This document shows positions 40,201-51,317 of a DNA stretch of 64,000 bases, one piece after another. The notes beneath the pieces are model-generated. The model was not told where the DNA came from. It did no database searches and saw only the letters and a program-made list of their open reading frames with translations. Each line of letters starts with the position of its first letter. The first letter of the stretch is position 1. The stretch lies in the NCBI RefSeq assembly GCF_902459465.1, contig NC_047076.1, positions 10,300,146 to 10,364,145 of the forward strand, given 5' to 3'. The position numbers were made by a program, and so were the translations under genes. The stretch comes from Asterias rubens (taxonomy: Eukaryota > Echinodermata > Asteroidea > Forcipulatida > Asteriidae).

Positions 40201-43200
40201 GAAACACTTTTTCACGTTGAGTTGCATTTTGTTGTCCGACGACCTAACATCCAGATCAGTTATTGCAGATGGGAGGTTGGATCCAACACTGGCATCACGG
40301 GTTTCAATGACAGTCATGTCATCAACATATTTGAAGTGTTTTATACGTGTATTGTTCTCTTTGAAACCGGCGTCATTGATAATTGCCAGGAAGATAATGG
40401 CACCGAGCTTAGTGCCTTGTGGGACACCTGCATTAGTATGGGTCCATTCCGAAAAGCAATCAAGGTATCTCACGCACTGTTCACGATTAGAGATGAAATC
40501 ACCGATCCATGCGGCTAAATGTGGTGGAACTCCCAACTTGAGGAGCTTGGAGACTGGAATTGGGTGGTCGATGTGATCAAAAGCCTTAGAAAAGTCAGTG
40601 AGAAGAATGGACGATATAGACTTGGGTAGTTCAGCATTAGCATGGAGTGTGTGAAGAACATCAATCAAACAGTGCGTAGTGGATACGTTCTTGATGTTTC
40701 TGAACTGGGCGGGGTCGAGGTTGGGTTTAATCGACAACATTGTTTGTTGAGCAATGAAGTGTTCTGTCACTTTGGCAAAGTGATCTGTGAGGGCAATGGG
40801 TCGCAAATTGTCTATGTTGGCTGGTGAAGTTTTGGGCACAGGGACGACAATTGCCCTCTTCCATTGTGCTGGGACGATAAGATGTGCAAACGAGGCGTTG
40901 ATACACAATGTAATGTGAGTCAATGGCTTAGAAAGTTCATAAGAATACTGTCGTATAAATCTAGCCAAAATATTATCGGGGCCACTCGCCTTTGTGCTGC
41001 TTATTCTCTGAAGTTGTTTGAGCACCTCCCAAGGTTGGACAAGAGGGATTGGTTTGGCTGGAAGGTAGGCTGGCAGTAAGGATGTATCCAAGGGGTCAAG
41101 GTCGTTACCGACTGCAGCGAACTTTTCACAAATAGCAGACGCTATGTCCTTGTAAGCTGTGGGGTCAATATTCCGCAACTGGATGTTGCGATTTGTGCTC
41201 GTGCCTGTTGTAATAAGTCGAACTTCACGAAACCATGAACTCGGATTAGATTTCTGAGTCGCTCGACCTTGGTTGTGTAGTGTGTTTTCTTGGCCAGTTT
41301 GATTTCACAATTGATCTTGTTCCTGAAATACCTCCACGCGATTGTTGGTTGCCATTGAAGGCACGCTGACGCTTGACAACGAGTGATTTGATGTAGGGTG
41401 TCAGCCATGGTTTGTCAGTGGGGTGTTTTTTGACTGATTTCTTCGGAAAGTAAGTGTCTAGCACACAGTTGAGGGTTTCGTAGAACTCCGTGCATTTTGC
41501 AGTGACGTCATGCGTGCTGATTACTTCCAACCAATCATGGTCACTCAACCATGAACCACATTCTCGCACGTCGCTGTCCTTCATGGGCCGTACCACTCGA
41601 GTCTTGCTAGTGTTGGTATTGCGGATGGGGCTTTTAGGTCTGACAATGACACAGCAGTGATCACTAAGACCAAGGGGGGAGCTGATTTCTACAGGATTGT
41701 AGAATGATGATAGGTTGGTGATGATCTTGTCTAAAATGGCATCTTCACGAGTTGGCTTGTCCACAATTTGAATAAAGTTATTTGACAAAAGAGGATCCAG
41801 TTCTAGCCGGTTAAAATCACCCATGACAATGCCGGAATCAGGCTGCCGAGTGAGAATTTGATCAAGCAGAGGTTGAGCAATAATGCTTTTGGGAGGGTAG
41901 TAAACAGTTCCAATCACAATGTTTGAAATTGAACGTGGTAAGCGTGGAGGCCGAACATTAACCCAGATTGCTTCGATGTCATCAGGAACCTCTATGTTAT
42001 CAAGTAAGGTGGCATTCAAGCATTCTTTGGTGTAAAGAGCTACACCCCCTCCTCGTCGCTAAATTGATCCACAGGTTGGTCTGGTGAAAACCACGTCTCC
42101 GTGATAGCTCCAATGTCCACTTTGTTATTGTTCAAAATCAGGCTCAGTTCATCAACTTTGTTATTGAGGGAACGAGGATTACATAACAAGGTAGTTGGTA
42201 GCTGATAATGGTACCTCGGTTGCTCAGTTGTTATGTTAATGAGGTTCCCAATTCCTCTCCTTTGTGTAGATTTCAAAATGGTGGACCTTTGCGACATTAC
42301 TACTGGAATATGACGAAGTGTTGTAGATCCTCCTCTGCAACCTCGCTTATTAATTTTTGCTATGTTATTAGCTCTCAGAATATCCCACGTTCGTTGCGGT
42401 AGGTTGGTTTTTTGCAATTTCCTTCCTATGTCAGTGATACTCTTGGCAGAGTATTTCAGGACTGACGTCATCATTGCTTAGATTATATCACAACTGGTTA
42501 ACGGTAGAGAGATGCCTGCAGTTCCACAAAATTACGAAAGCAGTTCAAAAATATAGTCACTTACTCGTGGGAGAGTTCATAGTTATTGAGAAGACTCACC
42601 AAGTTGTTAGGAAGGTCTATGTTGATCTTGCAGTCAGGAATATCAATTATTATGGATAATGGAGAGATTTGGCAAGAATAAAATTTGACAGAGACAAAAA
42701 AGCCGTCCAGCTGCCTAGAGGCATTGACATCCGGGAAGAAATGGACAAGAAATAGGACAAGAATGGACAAGAAATAGAAATGAATGGCGTAACATGAAGA
42801 GGGCTACATCCTACACTGGACTCCTACACTGGATGAACACATAGCCAAAATGATATATTCTCAACGATCTCATTAGAGCCAAACGAGAAGAGAGACATCA
42901 AACCACAGGAGACTGCATAATGGGACATCAAATAATTGGCAAGGATTCCTGACGTACCTTGTTGGTTAGAGCCGTTGACAGAGCGTCCAAGACAGTCTGA
43001 TGATGTGCAAAGACAAGAAACTTGTGACCGCCCTCCAAAAGATCAAGAATGTAGTCCCTTTAAGAGAAGAGAAAATGCAAGAAAATATTTACTTTTAAAC
43101 TGCTTTCTTGTCTTAATAAAATTAATAATAGTGGCTTCTTAGATAGCGTTTCAAATGCGTCACTCAGTGACACTCAGAAATTATTACCCCTGGTCACTGG

Positions 43201-46200
43201 GCCATTTCTTTCATTCCTTAAGCCATCTCAGCTCCCTGGGGAGTACTATGTATATGGCTTGTATTGTTAAAGGGTGGCTGCAGTGTTTTTTTTATTCATT
43301 TAAACGATTAAACATGACTTTTTAAACCTGAAATATTTTTTTCTATTTTTAATTAAATGCGCAAGTATTTTAAAAATGGTTTTCAAGAGATTAGGGGAAC
43401 CCACCCCGCCCTCTAACAGGGAGCCTTCATTTGCATAAGCGTGACGTCATGTCGGTAACCCGAGCCGTCAGGCCCCCTGGCTGTGTGCATATAGAGACGT
43501 GTGCACTGTGTGGCCTGGTACCTAGGCGCGTGTAGTTAGGGACCAGACTCTTTTTGCCGACGATATGTTTGAATTCCCGACGTGACGTTGATGGTAGGGG
43601 GCGGTAACAATCCACAAAAGGGGGGGCATGACTTATTCGCTAATTACGCAAGTCAAATATGTCGGGAATAAACAAAACACATTCTATTGATGTTAATTTT
43701 AATTCACTGCAGCAACAAAATTGTATTCCAATGTGAATTGTCAGCTTTCAATTGGACATCTTGGGTTTATAAATGAAAGCAAACATTTAGTTACGTTGTT
43801 TGATGGAAGTATCATTTGTTTGCGACACAATGTACATGTACATGAAGAGTGCATACCTTATGGCCGGTACCTTCACAAGTGCTGTCTCGGCAAAGTATTT
43901 CATAAGAAGTCCTCTGTCGTCAGATTTCTAAACCCAAGAAAGAATAAATTAGTTTAACCACCAAAATGCGATAAGACCTTTCATATGTGTTAAATTTGCA
44001 TAAGGGATTAAGAATACTATTTTGTTTTACCAACGTCCTCCGAAACTAACTGGTTAACCAAATTAACAATTTTACTCACCGATTTATTTTTGCCCATTTC
44101 ATCGGCTGCATTCTTCAGTGCTTTACTGTTAGTCTTGACCACTGAGGGATCCATGAGTACCTGTCAAATATCAAAGGATTTTATGCCAAACTGAAATGTG
44201 CTTATAAGCTTGACTGAGGTTTTTGGTTAAATATTGCTCCAGTCAATTTCTCTTTGTTCTACCCTCACATTGTTTAAAATCCACCCAGTCAGTTTCCCTT
44301 GTAGTTATTTATTTGTTATGTTTCCCTTATTACTTCACAAAAAGAGATAAGAGGAGACAGAATTTTTAAGCAATTGGAACTGGATTGATTTACAAGAGTC
44401 CAATGGACAACAGTCTCAACATTGTTTGATCATGATCAAAAGAACATGTCCTAATATAAAGCTCGTACTTTCGGTAAGCAACAATTACCTAACAGTAAGC
44501 GTAAGGATTGTCCCTAGTGGTCTCACCATTTGTCTAGTCTTGGATGGAAGCTCCGTCATTACATCCTGCTTCAACCTTCGGATCATGATGCACTCTTCTA
44601 AAAGAAGTTGTAGTTCAGTCATATTGGAAGAGCCCGAGTAATCCCAACCCCATTGATTCTAAACAGCCAAAACAAATCAAATATTTGCATAGATAAATTA
44701 TCGATGGGTGTTGCGGCTGAGTGGATAAGAGCATCGAACTCAAGCTCTGGTGTTTCTGCTCAGCACAGTGTGGGTTTGAGTCCCGGTTGTGACACTTGTG
44801 TCCCTAAGCAAGACGCTTAAAGGAACACATTGCCTTGGATCGGTCGAGTTGGTCTATAAAAAGCGTTTGTAACCGTTTGTTATAAAATGCATGTGGGTAG
44901 AAAGATGTTGTAAAAGTAGAATACAATGATCCACACAAACATGTCTCGAAATTGCACGGTTTTCCTTTTACCTCGTCGACTAACACGGTCGGCCATTTAT
45001 GGGAGTCAAATTTTTGACGCCCATAAACGGCCGACCGTGTTAGTTCGCACAGTAAAAGGAAAACCACGCAATTTCGAGGCAAACTTGTGTGGATCATTGT
45101 ATTCTACTTTTAAAACATCTTTCCAACCATATGCATTTTTATAAAAAACGGTTACAGACGCTTTTTATAGACCAACTCGTCCGATCCAAGGCAACGTGTT
45201 CCTTTAACTATAATTGCTTCTCTCCACCCAGGGTTAAATGGGTACCTGTGTGGGCAGAGATGGTTCTTGTGATTGATTTAGTTTTAGTAGGGCATATTTG
45301 TTGCACAGGCCGTATACTCCCCAGGGAGCTGAGATGGCTTAAGGAATGGATGAATGGCCCTGTGACCAGGGGTAAGAAAGCACTTTAACCATGAAGCATT
45401 GTATTAAAGCGATTGTTATTATTATTACTATCATGCATGGAAGTCATTACTATTTCAATACTTAATTCTTTTGACACAAATAAGCATTTTGGGGACTTGA
45501 TTAACTCCGAAAAAGGATAATGTCAATTAAGGACTATGAGGTTGTCCCACAAGGGTGTGGTTATATGTCACCCTTGTATAGTTTCTACCCTTACCTGAGT
45601 TGCATTGCAGTATCTCAGACCAAACTCATGAAATGATGGGAAGAGTCTGGGTGTTACACCAAGGATCTGAGTGTAGAGTTCTGAAGGCCTTGATAAAGCA
45701 GGTGTACCTGATAGTAAGATGACACGGGGTGCTGTCTAAAGTACAGGAGATATCAATGTGAAATACAATAATAATAGGAGTCTGGGTGCTACACCTAGGA
45801 TCTGAGTGTAGAGTTCTGAAGGCCTTGATAAAGCAGGTGTACCTAATAATAAGATGACACGGGGTGCTGTCTATAGTACAGGAGATATCAATGTCAAAAA
45901 CAATATTAATAAGGGAATAAAAGGGTAGCGACGAGTTCTTCAACGTACGTTTAAAGCCGGCAGGGTCGACCGCCGTGTGAGGCTGGGGCCTTTATCGCAC
46001 GTTAACGACCCTGCAAGGTTTTAAACCGAAGTTGAAGAACAAGTCACTACTCTTTTATTTCCATTCATAAATGCCCTTTTGTTAAAAAACGTAAAAAAAT
46101 ACAGTTATAGACACTTTAACAACTGAAAATTCAAGGTTTGAAATATTTTTCAAAACTTTGTGAAGAATCTGTTCGAGGCGCGAGGGTTGTGTGTACGCGT

Positions 46201-49200
46201 GTGCGCTTAGATTACGCTCTGATAGCTATGATTTGCGCGTTCTGCGTGATAATCTTGCACGCCCGACACGCAGAAGCCAGCTCAGTGTGCTTAAACAGAG
46301 CTCCAGTGTGCATTAACAAAAGGTTTATGCACACCCATGGACACAATCTCCCCCCTGTTAAATTTAGTTAAATTTAGGGATAAAGAATGACATTTGCATT
46401 TTACCTTTACACTGAAGTGTGTTTGGAAGACACGATATTTGCAAGTTTTTAGTGTGTATACAAAAAGTTGTTGGTTTGAATCCCGCTCTAGTCAATTTTT
46501 GTTTGTATTAGTAATTTCCTTAATGGATAGAAACGTGCAAGATAATTACCTTCATCAGGGGTATAGCTGCTTTCGTTCTCGCTGTTTTTATATTCTTCAA
46601 GAAATGGCTCTCATCCTGAATGGTTTATCAAAAGAAGAAACAAAGATTATTATGAACATGTCACAAAAGAAATACATCTGATCTAGCTAATCTAAGTTTC
46701 ATTGACGTTGCATTGACGGTATAATTATTACTTGACTAATAAAGATTTCAGTAATGTATAAACTATGTGCAGTGCGCGGGCCTAAAGGCCAAGTTACACT
46801 GCAGCGATAACGATAACGATCATGATGCAAAGAGAACGCTTTCTATTGGTTGAATTGCTCCACGCAGAATACGCCCACGCTCATTCAACCAATGGAGGGC
46901 ATGCATTTTGATCATTCTCGTTTTCGTTACCAGGGCCTGTGTGACCGGGCCTTAAAGATGCTATGTCAGATTTTTGGACGATTTGACCTAAAATTTTGAT
47001 TTAAAATTCAATTGGTATTTTGATGGGGGTCAAGAAAGTTACAAGCTTTCATTTAAGCCATTGCTCGAAAAAGTTCGCCAATTATTAGTAGCAGTGAAAT
47101 AAAGTGCTCAAAATTTGTTTTTGTCGGGATCCCGACAATATATCACGTGACCAATTATTATGTGTTTTATAAGAATCGTTTTAAATTTTTGTCATGGTTC
47201 CTGACCATTAAAAGTAAAAGTTAAACATTTTTTCGTTAGAGTGGGTGATACTCTTTGAAATACCATTCACTCAAAAAAATATATTGTTTAATGTTTGGGG
47301 CCAAAAATCTTACAAAGCATCTTTAAGCTTGAGCCGTAGCCCAAGCCGAGGTTTGAGAAAGGTCCCAGGACTAGCTACATTATCAACCAAATAACTTACC
47401 ATAATGATGACCTTGAATCTGAATTGTTTGAGTTCTTGTGCTTTACGATGCATCAAATCATAGCTGAGAATATTCACCTTGCCTGATGTTGCATTATGTT
47501 TACTGTTTACTACAACATTGATATCATCAGGGCTTAATGAAGGAATCCAGGTTTGGAAAGCCTACAGTTTAAAAGAAGAAAACAAACATTTGACTAAACT
47601 AACTCTCAATCTTAGAGACAGTAACAGACTCTTAAGCAATAATGTTTGGCATTGAAATGTTCATCAATCATATTATTAAGTAGTATTTGAAACTTTGCAT
47701 TGTGGAAATACGATATAGAAAGGTTTGTGGTAACACCATGTAATGACTATCTCTAATGAGTTGGGGTGGTTCTGAAAAGAACCGTTGGTTTCAACTCTAG
47801 TTGAAACCAACGGTTCTTTTCAGAACCACCCCAAGTCATTAGAGATAGTCATTACATGGTGCTACCGCAAACCTTTCTAAATCATATTATTGCTACTTCT
47901 GAAATAAAAACTACTGGGGAAATTGAAATTATCATTCTAATTTTCAGGCAAATACTGACGGATTGACTAAGGGCTTTCGAGAAAACACTATACATGTACA
48001 GACAGATTTGCTATGGAGTATTCAGCGAAACCTTGAAAGACATTTTGGAGTTTTTTTGCATCATAATTTATTACAATTTCTTTCTCCACTGGGAGTACAG
48101 TGAGATAATAGAAGAAGGTAATGATGGGTAAAGTTGCACACATTAAGGATACAAGAGGGCAGTGAGGTGTAACGTTGGTCCACATTAAGGTTTAGAAAAG
48201 GGTAGCAAGGAATAAATTTGGTGACCAGTGAGGGGTAATGATGGGTAAAGTTGTACCTCGGCCCATGAATATCTAACAGAGGATGGAGAGACGACCAGGA
48301 CCGGCCACTCTGCACGATAGTAGCATGCTACACAGATTGCTTGTAGTGTCTTGCCTAATCCCATCTCATCTGCAATAAGAACTCGTCCCTCTCTGCTGAT
48401 CGCAAAGCTTGAATAAAAGAAAAATTGATATGTAGCAAAACAACACAAGAATGTCAGAACAGGGCATAGAGCAAGTTCGAGTGCGAACATTTAGTTGACC
48501 CCTGATTGACCACTGACTAGCTTCCCAGTACATCTCAGAACTACTTAAAGTTTACACTCCGTCAAGGAATCTTTGATCAAGTTCCATGCTACTCCTCAAT
48601 AAACCCAAGTCTCGACACTCCTGGGGGTGACAGATCTTTTTCTTCAGCTGCGCAGCGCATCTGGAACACTACACCAGTTAATCTTAGATCTTGTCTTTGT
48701 ACCACAAAATGCAAATATCTTCTCAAAGGTTTTCAGTGACTAATACAGTAGAGTTTGTTTTTCTTCTGTTTGTTTTTGGTTTTACTGCACCTTGAACACC
48801 CAGCAGGGTGGATACCTGTGCTTTACAAACCTGTATTATTATTATTAACAATTCTTATTCAAGATGCTTAAAGGCAAGGTGCCCCAATCCTGTTAGAACA
48901 AATTCGATATGCAGGAAAAAAAAACACTGAGGGGAAAAAAAACATGCTGTTAGATAAATCAAGCATAAATAACATAAAATGCTTACTTTACACCCTCGCG
49001 CTGAAAACCCATGAGTGCGTTGACTAGTGTACTATCCACACACTTAAGATTGGCTTCAGGTATAACACGGTTGCCTTCCTTGCCATGTCGCTGCCTACGG
49101 AATGCAGTGCATATGGTCTTAGGTAGAGGCTCTATCTCAACGGATGGTTGAAGGGGCTTCACTGCTTCAACTGCATAAAAAGATAACAAGTTTGTTCATT

Positions 49201-50662
49201 TCACTTCATTTCCTTTCATTTATTCTGATTGTGAAGAATAATAACACTAAGTTCTTATATCCTCTGCTCAATTTAATATGGAGAGTCACAGTATCTGTTG
49301 AGTTATTCACCCTACAAATAAAAACACCCCTAGGTAAGGGTAGAATCTATACATGTTGGCTGAAACAAATGATATACTTGTTTTGTTTCCAGTTTGTTTC
49401 CAGACTTTATGTACAGTCCACACAGAGCACAAAAACCATGATTTTTTTTATTTCGCAAAATTCAGCATTCACTGATCAATTTGTTGCATACTTACTCAGA
49501 GTATCATACTCAGACAATGCAAAAGACCATTTCTTTTCAACAGCATCTGAAATAAAATTCAATCAAATCAAACAATTACTAAGAAAATATAAAGCTAAAA
49601 AAGGTTTTGGAGCTTGTGTAGAATTTATTTCTCTAATGCTGTGCATCTGCTGAAACGGAGTTATGTTATAATAATACTTACAATCTGCAGGGTAGTACTT
49701 CATCACGATGGACACATCAAAGATATTGTTTATGTTTTAATTAAAGGCACTGACCACTATTGGTAACAAAACTTACCATAACTTTTACTTGGCAATTCTT
49801 TGAAAACTTCAATCAGCTTAGCGTGATAGCCAACATTCACTACAAATCTTTCCCTGGATATCAGCACGCAGACTCCAACTGTATTACCACCGCTGCTACC
49901 CTGCAAGTTCATCCCACGTTCATTTCCAAAAGTGGACTTATTTCCTTTTATGTTCTGATAGACGTCTTGACGCTTACTGGAAGCTTTCGGTGGGTCGTTG
50001 AAAGCCTGAAATCCAGACTTGTGAGAATTGGAGTGTGCATTCCCTTTCAAGAGCTGACCAGATAGGCTAGCCTGGCCACCAGATGCAGACTTAGGTTTCG
50101 TGGAATAAAAACTTGAAATTGTCTTTTGTCTGTTGAGAGAATTACTTGAGTTTGATGATGACTCTCCATGCCCACCTATAACATGGCCCTCTGTTGTTGA
50201 GCTTGAATTTGAAACGGTTGATTTGCAATGAGCGCCATGTGCAGTATCAAGAATAGATTTCTCTTTGGCCGCCCCACCAGTCTGGTGTACACTACTGGCA
50301 ATGGCACTGGTCTGCAATGTGCTGGGCTTTGTGATGCTTGATCTACTGGCAATGGCACTGGTCTGCAATGTGCTGGGCTTTGTGATGCTTGATGTCCATT
50401 TCTTAGCTGAGTCAATAGATGTTGAACTAGACCCACTAGGCCTATCCACATTACTTTTTCTCCCCGTAGTTACGTGTTGTTGGGTGTTGCCATATTTGGA
50501 CGACGTGCCAACTTCCTGCCGAACATTAGAAGATGAGTTTCCAACCTGTTTGACACCTTGATTATTGCCTTGGTTACGCTGAGCTCGAAGGAGAATTGCC
50601 CTCTTTTTATTTTCCTCCATTCGTCTTTTCTGTTCCTCTGTTAGACCTCCTGTCGTTGCCAT
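37233..50662 (-). CDS. SMARCAL1: SMARCAL1 (HARP), ATP-dependent annealing helicase
   Basis: Fifteen exons join in phase to 951 aa (human about 954): 49777-50662, 49496-49546, 48987-49170, 48257-48407, 47400-47561, 46550-46615, 45595-45735, 44527-44658, 44080-44160, 43857-43927, 42958-43057, 38712-38894, 38284-38384, 37914-38001, 37233-37691. The N-terminus [12 protein letters not shown] matches the RPA-binding motif. One HARP domain lies at about 265-315; vertebrates have two. Helicase motifs: D-E-M-G-L-G-K-T (K393), D-E-S-H (479-482), L-L-S-G-T-P-A (507-513), L-V-F-A-H-H, and [11 protein letters not shown] (740-750). It rewinds RPA-coated DNA at stalled forks. The start is the ATG at 50660-50662; an in-frame GTG 15 bp upstream is not used. 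The tail after 800 is low complexity. Confidence 0.96.
38993..39366 (+). repeat. 22 bp minisatellite, about 17 near-perfect copies
   Basis: The unit is ATTAAAACAAGCTAAATGAA plus GA. The last copy runs directly into a reverse-transcriptase remnant, and the unit's own AAGCTAAATGAAGA is the start of that remnant with one TGG to TGA change. SMARCAL1 intron 11. Confidence 0.95.
39350..39430 (+). pseudogene. RTE/Jockey-like LINE C-terminal fragment, left piece
   Basis: Translates as [16 protein letters not shown], the W-x-G-H-x-x-R...R-W box at the end of many LINE polymerases. It is on the plus strand, opposite to the LINE that follows. A likely right-hand piece is at 42640-42840. Confidence 0.7.
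39430..42640 (-). mobile_element. CR1-superfamily-like LINE, nearly full length, in SMARCAL1 intron 11
   Basis: Holds an endonuclease and a reverse transcriptase on the minus strand, plus flanking non-coding ends (39430-39600 and 42475-42640). It separates two pieces of an older plus-strand LINE fragment, so it most likely inserted into it. The ends are inferred from those pieces; no target duplication was identified. Confidence 0.75.
39601..42474 (-). pseudogene. LINE polyprotein (endonuclease plus reverse transcriptase), frameshifted
   Basis: The frame is broken into pieces: 42040-42474, 41246-42019, 41142-41408, 39970-41178 and 39601-39960. The first two carry an AP-type endonuclease: [17 protein letters not shown] and S-D-H-C-C-V. 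The large piece has [16 protein letters not shown] and F-K-Y-V-D-D-M, the reverse transcriptase core. The last piece is the post-catalytic part with R-P-I-L-E-Y-A. At least three frame breaks mean this copy cannot make its proteins. Open frames on the plus strand here are shadows. Confidence 0.93.
42640..42840 (+). pseudogene. RTE/Jockey-like LINE C-terminal fragment, right piece
   Basis: Translates in pieces as G-K-K-W-T-R, then [16 protein letters not shown], resembling the last box of RTE/Jockey polymerases. Contains a small direct duplication of GGACAAGAA words. Probably the continuation of 39350-39430. Confidence 0.55.
44700..45420 (+). mobile_element. tRNA-derived SINE interrupted by a TTAA element
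   Basis: The head at 44706-44796 has GCGGCTGAGTGGATAAGAGC (A box) and GGGTTTGAGTCCCGGTTGTG (B box), like a Ser/Leu-type tRNA. The body resumes at 45208 and ends CCAGGGAGCTGAGATGGC, then CCCTGTGACCAGGGG. It is in a SMARCAL1 intron. Confidence 0.8.
44821..45203. mobile_element. 383 bp TTAA-flanked palindromic element (AGGAACAC family)
   Basis: An almost complete hairpin: AGGAACACATTGCC pairs with GGCAACGTGTTCCT, and AACACGGTCGGCC with GGCCGACCGTGTT at the centre near 45010. TTAA flanks at 44817-44820 and 45204-45207. A worn copy is at 55628-55985. Confidence 0.9.
45643..45912 (-). repeat. 135 bp tandem duplication across the SMARCAL1 exon 7 acceptor
   Basis: Two copies (45643-45777, 45778-45912) each contain the first ~93 bp of exon 7, its acceptor and ~40 bp of intron. 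The upstream copy (in transcript order) encodes L-L-L-G-T-P-A where the real exon has L-L-S-G-T-P-A. Splicing to the extra acceptor would run in frame into the TAG of the true acceptor. Confidence 0.9.
45920..46070. mobile_element. Small inverted-repeat element
   Basis: GGGAATAAAAGGGTAGCGAC and GTTCTTCAAC at one end pair with GTTGAAGAAC and ACTCTTTTATTTCC at the other. A partial relative lies near 58865-58925 (CGACCCTGCAAG...CCCTTTTATTCCC). SMARCAL1 intron 6. Confidence 0.6.
46956..47322. mobile_element. 367 bp TTAA-flanked element with AGATGCT ends
   Basis: AGATGCTATGTCAGATTTTT at the left and AAAATCTTACAAAGCATCT at the right, with TTAA on both sides (46952-46955, 47323-47326). Directly before it, about 46785-46951, is another short inverted element with GGCCAAG...GGGCCTT ends. 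SMARCAL1 intron 5. Confidence 0.75.
47719..47880. mobile_element. Near-perfect 160 bp palindrome
   Basis: Arms of about 80 bp: GGTTTGTGGTAACACCATG... pairs with ...CATGGTGCTACCGCAAACC, meeting at CAACTCTAGTTGA near 47800. Fragments of the ends recur near 31885 and 54474. SMARCAL1 intron 4. Confidence 0.85.
50292..50393 (-). repeat. In-frame 51 bp tandem duplication in SMARCAL1 exon 1
   Basis: Two identical 17-codon units, each reading [16 protein letters not shown] plus one residue, in the disordered linker between the RPA-binding motif and HARP. The copies match at every base I compared, so the duplication is recent or an assembly effect. Confidence 0.9.
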
Positions 50663-51142
50663 GGTGTTGGAAGACACTGTGCTTTAATTTAATCCAATAT
50701 CTGTAGGGTTGAGACAATGATTATCAATGACACGACGTGAATGACACTCTTCTTAATCTTAGTCTTTAAAATAGCAAAGCAAAGCACTAACCCCAAATTG
50801 ATAATGATTGTATTACTCATGTACAGACATGACTGACACAAAACAGTGACAGACGTGACAAGTATACAGTCATAGTTGCAATTTAACATAAACCCTTCTC
50901 CCGACGGCGTGGAGGGTTACATTTGCAACTAGTAGTAGTACAGTCACTAGTCAGCAGTCAGTCCATAGTAGTCAGACATGTCAGATTGACTAGAACTTAG
51001 AAGTAGAACTTCTCAAACAATTCCACATTTTTGTTAAGTCACAAGGACAAATGGACATTAAACATGTTAAACCATAGTTTTAAATAGCCCATGTAACCCC
51101 ATGTTATGTTGGGACTCCTCGTTGGCACTGTCGTCCAGTACC

Positions 51143-51267
51143 TAGCCCACCTTGTTGAGTGGCTCCGCTTTTAACATCGGTCTCATCACTGTCGCCATTA
51201 CAGTAATGGCGACAGTGATGAGACCGATGTTAAAAGCGGAGCCATTAACAGCTCAACAAGGTGGGCT
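51143..51267. mobile_element. 125 bp near-perfect palindrome
   Basis: TAGCCCACCTTGTTGAG pairs with CTCAACAAGGTGGGCTA; the inner arms meet at GCCATTACAGTAATGGC. One small bulge is in the right arm. No clear target duplication. Confidence 0.85.
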
Positions 51268-51317
51268 AGTCAGTGCTAGTCCAGCCAGTACCAAGCCGGC
51301 AGGGCCAAAGGTACTAT

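Noticed and set aside
40139-41079. Plus-strand open frames over 60-145 aa
   Set aside because: They are opposite to the LINE reverse transcriptase core, whose motifs are on the minus strand.
44706-44796. Functional Ser/Leu tRNA gene
   Set aside because: The tRNA-like head continues into a SINE body also found at 36020-36320 and 43190-43250.
49683-49740. Possible extra SMARCAL1 exon ([14 protein letters not shown] before GTAAG)
   Set aside because: No acceptor gives an open frame, and exons 1 and 2 already join smoothly within the HARP domain.
50663-50677. Upstream GTG start adding five residues to SMARCAL1
   Set aside because: An ATG follows in frame directly before the conserved N-terminal RPA-binding motif.
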